A stretch of DNA of 10,425 bases from Nitriliruptoraceae bacterium (GTDB taxonomy: Bacteria > Actinomycetota > Nitriliruptoria > Nitriliruptorales > Nitriliruptoraceae): positions 1-10,425 of the forward strand of contig SKTG01000218.1 of NCBI GenBank assembly GCA_007118045.1. Direction: 5' to 3'. How positions within the stretch are numbered: position 1 is the stretch's first letter; every line of letters begins with the position of its first letter. Both the position numbers and the translations under genes were made by a program. Below the pieces are notes generated by a model. The model was not told the DNA's origin and ran no database searches. It worked only from the letters and a program-made list of their open reading frames with translations. Positions 1 to 9,466 of this stretch are shown piece after piece.

Positions 1-1631
1 CGGGGCGGGCCGGGCTCGGCGACGTGCTCCGCGAGGCACGCGACCTGCTGCCCCGGCTGTACGCGGGCGAGGACGTCCTCCCCGCGGCCGCGGTGTTGCT
101 GGCGAGGAGCCGGGAGGCCGGCGACCGCGGCGGCGAGTGCGCGGCCCTCTACGTCCGTCTGGCCGCCGCGTCCGTCGCCGAGGACCTCGGGCTGGCCCGG
201 GACTCGGCGACCGCGATGGTGACCCGTGCCGCGCGAGCCGGTCTGACGGCGTGGGAGAGCACCGGACGTCAGTACCTCGCACGGGTCCACCTCGCGGGCG
301 GTCACGAGGACCTGGCGCTGGGCGAGCTCGTCGAGGCCGAGCTGCTGATCGACGACGAGCCGGCGAGCCTCGAGCTGGCCATCGCCCTCAACGGGCTCGC
401 GATCACGTACTCGCGTCTCGCGCTGTTCGAGGACAGCGAGCGCACCTACGGCCGCCTCGCGGCGGTCTCGGCGCGTGCCGGTGACCGGTGGACGCGGGCG
501 ACGCTCGTGCACAACCGGATGCAGAACCAGGCGTCGTGGGCGCTCGAGCTCGAGCGCACGGGTGACGCGACGGGCGCCCGCGACCGGTTGGAGGCCGCGA
601 TGGCGCAGGGCGACCGACACCACGAGGTGGAGGGCACGCCGGTGCAGGACGAGGTCGGCGCCATGTGCCTGTTCGCGGATCTGCTGCGGGAGGTCATCCC
701 GACCTCGCGCGGGCTCCGGGAGGTGGCGGAGTGGGCCGAACGGTGCGGTCCCGAACCGTTGAGCTACGTCCGGTTCGCGCTCGCGCACCGGCTGGCCGAC
801 GAAGGTGACCTCGACGGAGCACGCGAGCAGGTGGCCCTGGGGCTCGAGCTCGTCCACGCCGTCGAGGGCCGCTCGGTGCATGCCCTGCTGCTCTGGGAGC
901 GGGCCAGGACGGCGGTCCTGGCCGACCCGGGAAGCGCCGGTCTGCGCGATGTCTGGCGCTACGCGCGGTCGATGACCGAGCAGGTGTGGGAGCTGCGCCT
1001 GCGACGTCGCGAGGCCGCCCAGGACCGCCTGCGGATCGGACGCCTGCGACGGGAGCACGAGCGGGTCGAACGCTCCTCGCTCGAGGATCCGTTGACCGGG
1101 ACGGCCAACCGGCGACGCATCGACCGGGAACGAGCCGCGCTGCTCGAGACCGACGTCGACCGGTGGTCGACGGTGGCCTACCTCGACGTCGACGGCTTCA
1201 AGGCGGTCAACGACCGGCTCGGCCACGAGGTCGGCGACGCCGTGCTCCGGGAGCTGTCCGCGGTCCTGCGCGCCGCGGTCCGTGACGAGGACCTGGTCGG
1301 CCGGTACGGGGGCGACGAGTTCGTGATCGTCGCCCCGGGGTGCGCCCCCGCGGAAGCCACCGCGCTCGGCGACCGGCTGCTCGAGGTGGTCCGCCAGCAC
1401 GACTGGGAACGTCTGCACCCGGCCCTCGCGTTGCGCGTGTCGATCGGGCTCGCCGCCGCCGAGGGGCCGGAGCAGCGGCTGTTCCCGACCGCGGACCGGG
1501 CCCTCTACGTGGCGAAGCGGGGCGGGCGCGACCGGGCGGAGCTCACGGTCCTCACCCGCGGGGACGGCGGGTCGGTGTCGCAGGAGGGTCAGTCCCCGAC
1601 CACCTCGCGGACGATCGCCGCCGCCTCCTGA
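1..1631 (+). CDS. Diguanylate cyclase with helical TPR-like N-terminal region (5' partial)
   Basis: This protein probably makes cyclic di-GMP from two GTP. The reading frame is open to the window edge (first full codon at base 3). The GTG at 24 has no convincing ribosome binding site, so the true start is likely upstream. Residue numbers here count from that GTG. Residues about 1-305 are Ala/Leu/Arg/Glu-rich, predicted helical, and resemble degenerate TPR repeats; no membrane segment or signal peptide is seen. A charged, probably coiled-coil helix (about 310-350) leads into the GGDEF domain, which opens with DPLTGTANRR (D355). The metal-binding D388 lies in DVDGFK, and the active-site GGDEF is at 429-433. 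RDED at 420-423 sits exactly five residues before GGDEF and matches the RxxD product-inhibition site. The later VSIGLA and ADRALYVAKR motifs are also present. No EAL or HD-GYP domain follows. The last 14 codons overlap the opposite-strand gene and encode an unconserved-looking tail. The cyclase call is firm; the signal sensed by the N-terminal region is unknown. Confidence 0.9.
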   Translation, partial: GRAGLGDVLREARDLLPRLYAGEDVLPAAAVLLARSREAGDRGGECAALYVRLAAASVAEDLGLARDSATAMVTRAARAGLTAWESTGRQYLARVHLAGGHEDLALGELVEAELLIDDEPASLELAIALNGLAITYSRLALFEDSERTYGRLAAVSARAGDRWTRATLVHNRMQNQASWALELERTGDATGARDRLEAAMAQGDRHHEVEGTPVQDEVGAMCLFADLLREVIPTSRGLREVAEWAERCGPEPLSYVRFALAHRLADEGDLDGAREQVALGLELVHAVEGRSVHALLLWERARTAVLADPGSAGLRDVWRYARSMTEQVWELRLRRREAAQDRLRIGRLRREHERVERSSLEDPLTGTANRRRIDRERAALLETDVDRWSTVAYLDVDGFKAVNDRLGHEVGDAVLRELSAVLRAAVRDEDLVGRYGGDEFVIVAPGCAPAEATALGDRLLEVVRQHDWERLHPALALRVSIGLAAAEGPEQRLFPTADRALYVAKRGGRDRAELTVLTRGDGGSVSQEGQSPTTSRTIAAAS

Positions 1632-1807
1632 CCCCGCGCCTCGTCCACGAAGACCCGGGTACCCCAGTCGCCGGCGAAGAGGATCCGGCTCAGGCCGCTG
1701 GTCCGCTTGACCCACCAGACGATCCCGGCCTCCTCGAGCCGTTCGACGATGCGTTCGGCGTGCTCCTCGGTGAACTGCCCGAGGAGCACGGTCGCGGTAC
1801 CACTCAC
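1589..1807 (-). CDS. Small 72-residue cytosolic protein, possibly DUF2007-like
   Basis: This is a short minus-strand gene with a GTG start (complement of 1805-1807) preceded by GAGGAG, four bases upstream. The frame stays open far upstream only because it runs antisense to glgE; that extension is Arg/Val-rich shadow sequence, whereas these 72 residues look like a folded protein. The predicted order is strand (TATVLLGQF), acidic helix (TEEHAERIVERLEEAG), strand (IVWWVKR), strand (RVFVDEAR) and helix (QEAAAIVREVV). This order, the length and the phrase about helix-turn-AGI resemble the small DUF2007 group annotated as putative signal-transducing proteins, but I recognise this by shape and not by a diagnostic motif. 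There is no signal peptide, membrane segment or metal-binding cluster. It overlaps the cyclase gene by 43 bp tail to tail and is divergent from glgE. I infer that it is real from the ribosome binding site, the balanced composition and the fold pattern; its function is unknown. Confidence 0.66.
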   Translation of the reverse strand: MSGTATVLLGQFTEEHAERIVERLEEAGIVWWVKRTSGLSRILFAGDWGTRVFVDEARGQEAAAIVREVVGD

Positions 1808-1811
1808 GGCG

Positions 1812-1817
1812 CTCCTC
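1812..1817 (-). promoter_or_regulatory. Ribosome binding site of the small minus-strand gene
   Basis: On the minus strand these bases read GAGGAG, ending four bases before the GTG at 1807. This is the main reason for choosing that start within a frame that is open much further upstream. Confidence 0.55.
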
Positions 1818-1819
1818 GT

Positions 1820-1846
1820 CCGTCGCGTCCGTCGCGGACGCGACGG
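1820..1846. repeat. Perfect 11-bp inverted repeat with 5-base loop
   Basis: The left arm is CCGTCGCGTCC (1820-1830), the loop is GTCGC, and the right arm is GGACGCGACGG (1836-1846). The arms are exact complements and pairing stops at the next base on each side. It lies between two divergent genes and starts two bases beyond the GAGGAG of the minus-strand gene. It could be an operator or a leader hairpin affecting that gene's translation. It has no T-run on either strand, so it is not a typical intrinsic terminator. Confidence 0.7.
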
Positions 1847-1849
1847 TAG

Positions 1850-1864
1850 CCGTCCGACGGACGG
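1850..1864. repeat. Second short inverted repeat, 6-bp arms with 3-base centre
   Basis: CCGTCC (1850-1855) and GGACGG (1859-1864) flank GAC. It begins three bases after the larger inverted repeat and shares its CGTCC/GGACG core, so the pair may form a two-site operator. In sequence this GC-rich a short repeat of this size can also occur by chance. Confidence 0.4.
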
Positions 1865-1925
1865 GGCTCGGGGGCATCGTCCCGGCTCGCACACTACGGT
1901 CCACCGGGCCGATGGCCGGACCAGC

Positions 1926-1933
1926 AGGAGAGG
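1926..1933 (+). promoter_or_regulatory. Ribosome binding site of glgE
   Basis: AGGAGAGG precedes the GTG at 1937; the AGGAG core ends six bases before the start codon. It supports GTG as the initiator, and the next residues (TTRERVSIQRV) lead directly into the usual GlgE N-terminal domain. Confidence 0.75.
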
Positions 1934-1936
1934 CAC

Positions 1937-3919
1937 GTGACGACGCGGGAACGGGTGAGCATCCAACGGGTCCGACCGTCCGTCCTCGACGGCCGGTTCC
2001 CGGCCAAGGGCATCGTCGGCCAGCCGGTCCAGGTCACGGCCGACCTCGTCTGTGACTCCCACGAGGTCCTCGGGGCCGTGGTGCGCCACAAGCCGGAAGG
2101 TCGTCGGGGCTGGACGGAGGTCCCCCTCGGCCACGACATCAACGACCGGTGGACCGCGACCTTCACGCCGGAGACGCTCGGGCGTCACCGCTTCACCGTC
2201 GACGCGTGGGTCGACCACGTGGCGACCTGGCGCCGCGACCTCGGCAAGAAGGCCGAGGCCGACGCGGTCGAGGCCGTCGATCTCGCCGTCGGCGCCGAGC
2301 TGCTCGGTGCGCTCGTGGAGCGGGCGAAGGGGTCGTCGCGGCGGCGGCTCGAGGAGGCGGTGACCGCGCTGACCGACGTCGACCTGCCGCTGGCGGCCCG
2401 GATCGAGGCCGGCCTCTCCGAGGAGGTCGCCCTGCTCGCGCGCGAGCTCGACCCCCGGGCCAACAAGACCACGTTCCGTCGGGTCCTCGACCTCGAGGTG
2501 GACCGTCCACGCGCCGGCTTCTCCACCTGGTACGAGCTCTTCCCCCGCTCGGCCTCGACCGAGCCGGACACCCACGGCACGTTCCGGGACGTCATCGACC
2601 GTCTCGACCACGTCGAGCGCATGGGCTTCGACGTGCTCTACCTGCCGCCGATCCATCCCATCGGCACGACCCACCGCAAGGGCCGCAACAACGTGGTGCA
2701 CGCCGGACCGGACGATCCGGGCTCGCCGTGGGCCATCGGCTCGGCCGAGGGTGGCCACAAGAGCATCCACCCGCAGCTCGGCACGATCGAGGACCTCCGG
2801 GCGCTGGTGCGCGCCTGCGAGGACCACGGCATGGAACTGGCGCTGGACATCGCCTTCCAGTGCTCGGCGGACCATCCCTACGTCACCGAGCACCCCGAGT
2901 GGTTCCGGCAGCGACCGGACGGCACGATCCAGTACGCGGAGAACCCTCCGAAGAAGTACCAGGACATCTACCCCTTCGACTTCGAGACCTCGGACCCCGA
3001 GGGCCTCTGGAACGAGCTGCGCTCGATCTTCGAGCACTGGCTCGCCGAGGGCGTACGCATCTTCCGGGTCGACAACCCGCACACGAAGTCGTTCCCGTTC
3101 TGGGAGTGGTGTCTCGGGGAGCTCAAGAGCGAGTACCCGGACGCCATCTTCCTCTCGGAGGCCTTCACCCGGCCCAAGGTGATGTACGAGCTGGCGATGC
3201 GCGGGTTCACCCACTCCTACACCTACTTCACGTGGCGTCGCCACAAGGCGGAGATCGAGGCCTACTACCGGGAGCTGTTCCACACCGAGGTCGCCGACTT
3301 CTTCCGGCCGAACTCGTGGCCGAACACGCCCGACATCCTCACCGACCAGCTGCAGCACGGCGGCTGGCCGATGTACGTGCAGCGGCTGGTGCTCGCGGCG
3401 ACGCTGACCGCCAATTACGGCATGTACGGACCGGCCTTCGAGCTGATGTGGTCGCAGAACCGGCCCGGGGCCGAGGAGTACCTCGACAACGAGAAGTACG
3501 AGATCAAGCGCTGGGCCGCCGACGAGCACAACCCCCTCGCCGAGGTGATCGCGCTGATCAACTCGATCCGTCGCGAGCACCCGGCGTTGCAGCAGGATCG
3601 CACGCTGACGTTCCACGAGATCCACAACGACCACCTGATCGCCTACTCGAAGACGGATCCCACCGGCCACGACACGATCCTGGTGATCGTCAACCTCGAC
3701 CCGTACTGGCCACAGTCCGCGACCACGTGGCTCGACCTCGAGGCGCTCGGTGTCGACCCGCACGAGCCGTTCGAGGTCCACGACCTGTTCGGTGGCGCCA
3801 CGTTCACCTGGCAGGGTTCGGACAACTACGTGGAGCTGCACCCGCACGTCGCCCCCGCGCACGTCTTCGAGGTCCGCAGCCACCGTCGCACGGAGGCGGA
3901 CTTCGACCAGGGCGACTGA
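1937..3919 (+). CDS. glgE: Alpha-1,4-glucan:maltose-1-phosphate maltosyltransferase GlgE
   Basis: This cytosolic GH13 enzyme transfers maltose from alpha-maltose 1-phosphate to the non-reducing end of an alpha-1,4-glucan, releasing phosphate. The 660 residues match the family length. Residues about 15-110 form the beta-sandwich N-terminal domain. Residues about 110-190 are the charged helical segment involved in dimerisation in characterised GlgE. The catalytic barrel starts near 193 (AGFSTWYELFPRS). Family signatures include RKGRNN (247-252) and KKYQDIYP (from 339). The predicted nucleophile is D379 in FRVDNPHTK, the acid/base E408 in FLSEAF, and the third carboxylate D466 in NTPDIL. The 29-residue gap between the first two equals that recalled for Streptomyces GlgE. 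LQHGGWPMYVQR and NYGMYGPAFEL are also typical, and a C-terminal beta domain ends the protein. GTG was chosen for its strong ribosome binding site. It is the first gene of the glucan operon, 40 bp before the TreS-kinase gene. All key residues look intact and I see nothing truncated. Confidence 0.96.
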   Translation: MTTRERVSIQRVRPSVLDGRFPAKGIVGQPVQVTADLVCDSHEVLGAVVRHKPEGRRGWTEVPLGHDINDRWTATFTPETLGRHRFTVDAWVDHVATWRRDLGKKAEADAVEAVDLAVGAELLGALVERAKGSSRRRLEEAVTALTDVDLPLAARIEAGLSEEVALLARELDPRANKTTFRRVLDLEVDRPRAGFSTWYELFPRSASTEPDTHGTFRDVIDRLDHVERMGFDVLYLPPIHPIGTTHRKGRNNVVHAGPDDPGSPWAIGSAEGGHKSIHPQLGTIEDLRALVRACEDHGMELALDIAFQCSADHPYVTEHPEWFRQRPDGTIQYAENPPKKYQDIYPFDFETSDPEGLWNELRSIFEHWLAEGVRIFRVDNPHTKSFPFWEWCLGELKSEYPDAIFLSEAFTRPKVMYELAMRGFTHSYTYFTWRRHKAEIEAYYRELFHTEVADFFRPNSWPNTPDILTDQLQHGGWPMYVQRLVLAATLTANYGMYGPAFELMWSQNRPGAEEYLDNEKYEIKRWAADEHNPLAEVIALINSIRREHPALQQDRTLTFHEIHNDHLIAYSKTDPTGHDTILVIVNLDPYWPQSATTWLDLEALGVDPHEPFEVHDLFGGATFTWQGSDNYVELHPHVAPAHVFEVRSHRRTEADFDQGD

Positions 3920-3950
3920 CCCGCAGCACGCCGTCCGACGAGATGCAGCC

Positions 3951-3955
3951 GAGGG
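3951..3955 (+). promoter_or_regulatory. Ribosome binding site of treS-maltokinase
   Basis: GAGGG ends four bases before the ATG at 3960. The frame is open back into glgE, so this site decides the start. Starting at 3960 leaves only about ten residues before the conserved WYKDAIIYELHVRSF segment of trehalose synthases. The upstream extension is Ser/Arg/Thr-rich shadow sequence. Confidence 0.6.
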
Positions 3956-3959
3956 CACG

Positions 3960-7355
<3,396 letters not shown>

Positions 7356-7362
7356 CATCCCG

Positions 7363-9363
7363 ATGCCCACCGACCCCACCACCGACCCCACCACCGACCC
7401 CACCACGCCGACCGCCGCCGACGCGGGACCGCCCTCCGAGGCCTCGACCGCACCGAGCTGGTCCCCGATCGGCGATCAGGACCTCCACCTGTTCAACGAG
7501 GGCACGCACCTGCGGCTGTGGGAGGTCCTCGGCGCTCATCCGACCGAGGCGGACGGGGTCCCGGGGACCCACTTCGCCGTCTGGGCACCCAACGCCCGGG
7601 AGGTGACCGTCGTCGGCGGGTTCAACGGCTGGGACCGCCGTTCCCCCGAGGGCCGGCTCGAGCTGCGGGGCGGCTCCGGTATCTGGGAGGGTTTCGTCCC
7701 GGGGGCCGGGCACGGCGACGGCTACAAGTTCCACGTGGTGTCGGGCGTACGCGACTACGCCGTCGACAAGGCCGACCCGTTCGCGCTGCACGCGGAGGAG
7801 CAGCCACGCACCTCCTCGATCGTGTGGGACACCTCCTACGAGTGGGAGGACGCGGAGTGGATGGCGGGACGCGGGGAGCACCAGCGCCTCGACGGACCGA
7901 TCAGCATCTACGAGCTCCACCTGGGGTCATGGCGCCGCGTCGTCGACGAGGACGGCACGGCCCGGTCGATGTCCTACCGCGAGATCGCCGAACCGTTGAT
8001 CGAACACGTCACGGGGCTGGGGTTCACCCACATCGAGCTGCTGCCGGTGATGGAGCACCCCTTCTACGGCTCCTGGGGCTACCAGTGCACCGGGTTCTTC
8101 GCGCCGACCAGCCGCTACGGCACCCCCCAGGACCTCAAGTACCTGATCGACCGCCTGCACCGGGCGGGCATCGGCGTCATCCTCGACTGGGTCCCGAGCC
8201 ACTTCCCCACCGACGAGTGGGCGCTGGGCGACTTCGACGGCACGCACCTCTACGAGCACGCGGACCCCCGCCAGGGCTTCCATCCCGACTGGTCGAGCTA
8301 CATCTTCAACTACGGCCGGCCGGAGGTGACCGCCTTCCTGCTGTCCTCGGCCCTGTTCTGGCTCGAGGAGTACCACGTCGACGGGATCCGGGTCGACGCG
8401 GTGGCCTCGATGCTCTACCTCAACTACTCGCGCGAGGAGGGCGAGTGGATCCCGAACCGTTGGGGCGGCAACGAGAACGTCGAGGCGATCGAGTTCCTAC
8501 GCCGGCTCAACACCGAGGTGTTCCAACGCTTCCCGGAGGTGCAGACCTACGCGGAGGAGTCCACCTCCTGGCCGATGGTCTCACGTCCCACCTACGTGGG
8601 TGGACTCGGCTTCGGCTTCAAGTGGGACATGGGCTGGATGCACGACACCCTCCAGGTGTTCCAGCGTGACCCGGTCCATCGCAAGCACCACCACGACCAG
8701 CTGACCTTCCGCGCGGTCTACGCCTACTCGGAGAACTACACCCTGCCCCTGTCCCACGACGAGGTGGTGCACGGCAAGGGCTCCATGCTCAACAAGATGC
8801 CCGGGGACGAGTGGCAGCGCTTCTCCAACCTGCGCGCGCTCTACGCCTACCAGTTCACCACGCCCGGCAAGAAGCTGTTGTTCATGGGCAACGAGTTCGG
8901 TCAGCCGCAGGAGTGGAGCCACGAACGCTCGCTCGACTGGCACCTGCTGGAGGGTGAGGGGCCGCACGCGCAGCTGTATCGCTGCGTCCGCGACCTCGCA
9001 CGGCTCTACCACACGGAGCCGGCGCTGCACGAGGGCGACTGCGACCCGTTCGGCTTCGAGTGGGTGGACGCGACCGACTGGGAGTCGTCCATCGTGTCCT
9101 TCCTGCGGCGCGCCCGCGACGGTCGTCAGGCGCTCGTCGTGGTCAACCTCACGCCGATGCCGCGCACCAACTACCGCATCGGCGTCCCCCGCGGCGGACG
9201 GTGGCTCGAGGCCTTCAACTCGGACGCGGTCGAGTACGGCGGTTCGGGGGTCGGCAACTACGGCGGTGTCCAGGCACGGCCGCTGCCGATCCACGGTCGC
9301 AGCCACTCGGTCGTGCTCTCGCTGCCGCCCCTCGGCGTCGAGGTCTTCGTCCCCGCCGACTGA
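7363..9363 (+). CDS. glgB: 1,4-alpha-glucan branching enzyme GlgB
   Basis: This GH13 enzyme cuts alpha-1,4-glucan chains and re-attaches them through alpha-1,6 links, branching the polymer made by GlgE. After a Thr/Pro/Asp-rich tail of roughly 25-30 residues, a CBM48 module (about 69-165) shows FAVWAPNAREVTVVGGFNGW. The barrel starts near 181 (SIYELHLGSW), and a beta domain follows from about 565. The predicted nucleophile is D345 in GIRVDAVASMLYL, the acid/base E398 in YAEESTSW, and the third carboxylate D466 in LSHDEVVHGKGSM. The spacings 53 and 121 equal those recalled for Escherichia coli GlgB (D405, E458, D526). At 666 residues it is about 60 shorter than the E. coli and Mycobacterium enzymes. 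The missing part corresponds to the extra N-terminal N1 module, so this is the short form. The start is supported by AGAGGTGA seven bases upstream, overlapping the previous stop. It is the third gene of the operon. Confidence 0.96.
   Translation: MPTDPTTDPTTDPTTPTAADAGPPSEASTAPSWSPIGDQDLHLFNEGTHLRLWEVLGAHPTEADGVPGTHFAVWAPNAREVTVVGGFNGWDRRSPEGRLELRGGSGIWEGFVPGAGHGDGYKFHVVSGVRDYAVDKADPFALHAEEQPRTSSIVWDTSYEWEDAEWMAGRGEHQRLDGPISIYELHLGSWRRVVDEDGTARSMSYREIAEPLIEHVTGLGFTHIELLPVMEHPFYGSWGYQCTGFFAPTSRYGTPQDLKYLIDRLHRAGIGVILDWVPSHFPTDEWALGDFDGTHLYEHADPRQGFHPDWSSYIFNYGRPEVTAFLLSSALFWLEEYHVDGIRVDAVASMLYLNYSREEGEWIPNRWGGNENVEAIEFLRRLNTEVFQRFPEVQTYAEESTSWPMVSRPTYVGGLGFGFKWDMGWMHDTLQVFQRDPVHRKHHHDQLTFRAVYAYSENYTLPLSHDEVVHGKGSMLNKMPGDEWQRFSNLRALYAYQFTTPGKKLLFMGNEFGQPQEWSHERSLDWHLLEGEGPHAQLYRCVRDLARLYHTEPALHEGDCDPFGFEWVDATDWESSIVSFLRRARDGRQALVVVNLTPMPRTNYRIGVPRGGRWLEAFNSDAVEYGGSGVGNYGGVQARPLPIHGRSHSVVLSLPPLGVEVFVPAD
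7369..7404 (+). repeat. Three perfect tandem copies of a 12-bp unit in the glgB N-terminus
   Basis: ACCGACCCCACC occurs three times head to tail (7369-7380, 7381-7392, 7393-7404) with no mismatch, in frame. Each copy encodes Thr-Asp-Pro-Thr, giving a flexible acidic-proline tail before the CBM48 module. Because the unit is four codons, gain or loss of a copy would keep the reading frame. Confidence 0.9.
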
Positions 9364-9387
9364 CCACCTCGCACGGCCGTGACCACC
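9361..9387. repeat. Direct repeat TGACCACC flanking a CACGGCCGTG palindrome
   Basis: TGACCACC occurs at 9361-9368 (starting with the glgB stop codon) and again at 9380-9387, 19 bp apart start to start. Between and partly overlapping them, 9372-9381 is the exact 10-bp palindrome CACGGCCGTG. The palindrome has no loop and no following T-run, so it is not a good terminator. It could be an operator ahead of the GH57 gene or chance. Confidence 0.35.
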
Positions 9388-9405
9388 CGAACCGTGGCGT
9401 AATCT
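9379..9405 (+). promoter_or_regulatory. Weak promoter candidate ahead of the GH57 gene
   Basis: GTGACC (9379-9384) differs from the -35 form TTGACC by one base, and TAATCT (9400-9405) fits the TAnnnT pattern of actinobacterial -10 elements. TAATCT is part of the only clearly A/T-richer patch in this gap. The 15-base spacer is shorter than the usual 16-18, so the call is weak. If real, it would give a leader of about 55 bases and let the GH57 gene be transcribed apart from the glg operon. Confidence 0.25.
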
Positions 9406-9456
9406 GGAGTCACCGCCGCGGGAGCGGGGCGCCAGCTCCACGACCGACATCGCCAC

Positions 9457-9460
9457 GGAG
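9457..9460 (+). promoter_or_regulatory. Ribosome binding site deciding the TTG start of the GH57 gene
   Basis: GGAG ends six bases before TTG at 9467. An in-frame TGA at 9380-9382 closes the frame upstream. Between them there is no in-frame ATG, GTG or other TTG, only a CTG at 9404 with no GGAG-like site in front. Confidence 0.6.
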
Positions 9461-9466
9461 CTCGCC

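Noticed and set aside
1895..1900. TACGGT as a possible -10 element for glgE
   Set aside because: It fits TAnnnT, but I see no -35-like hexamer 16-18 bases upstream, and such hexamers are common by chance. A promoter in this divergent region is likely but cannot be placed from sequence alone.
3750..3959. Upstream extension of the TreS frame by 70 codons
   Set aside because: The extension overlaps the end of glgE, is Ser/Arg/Thr-rich and unlike any TreS N-terminus. The ATG at 3960 has GAGGG upstream and places the conserved segment correctly.
9372..9381. CACGGCCGTG as an intrinsic terminator of the glg operon
   Set aside because: It has no loop and no T-run after it; a 10-bp self-complementary site is more like a protein-binding palindrome or chance.
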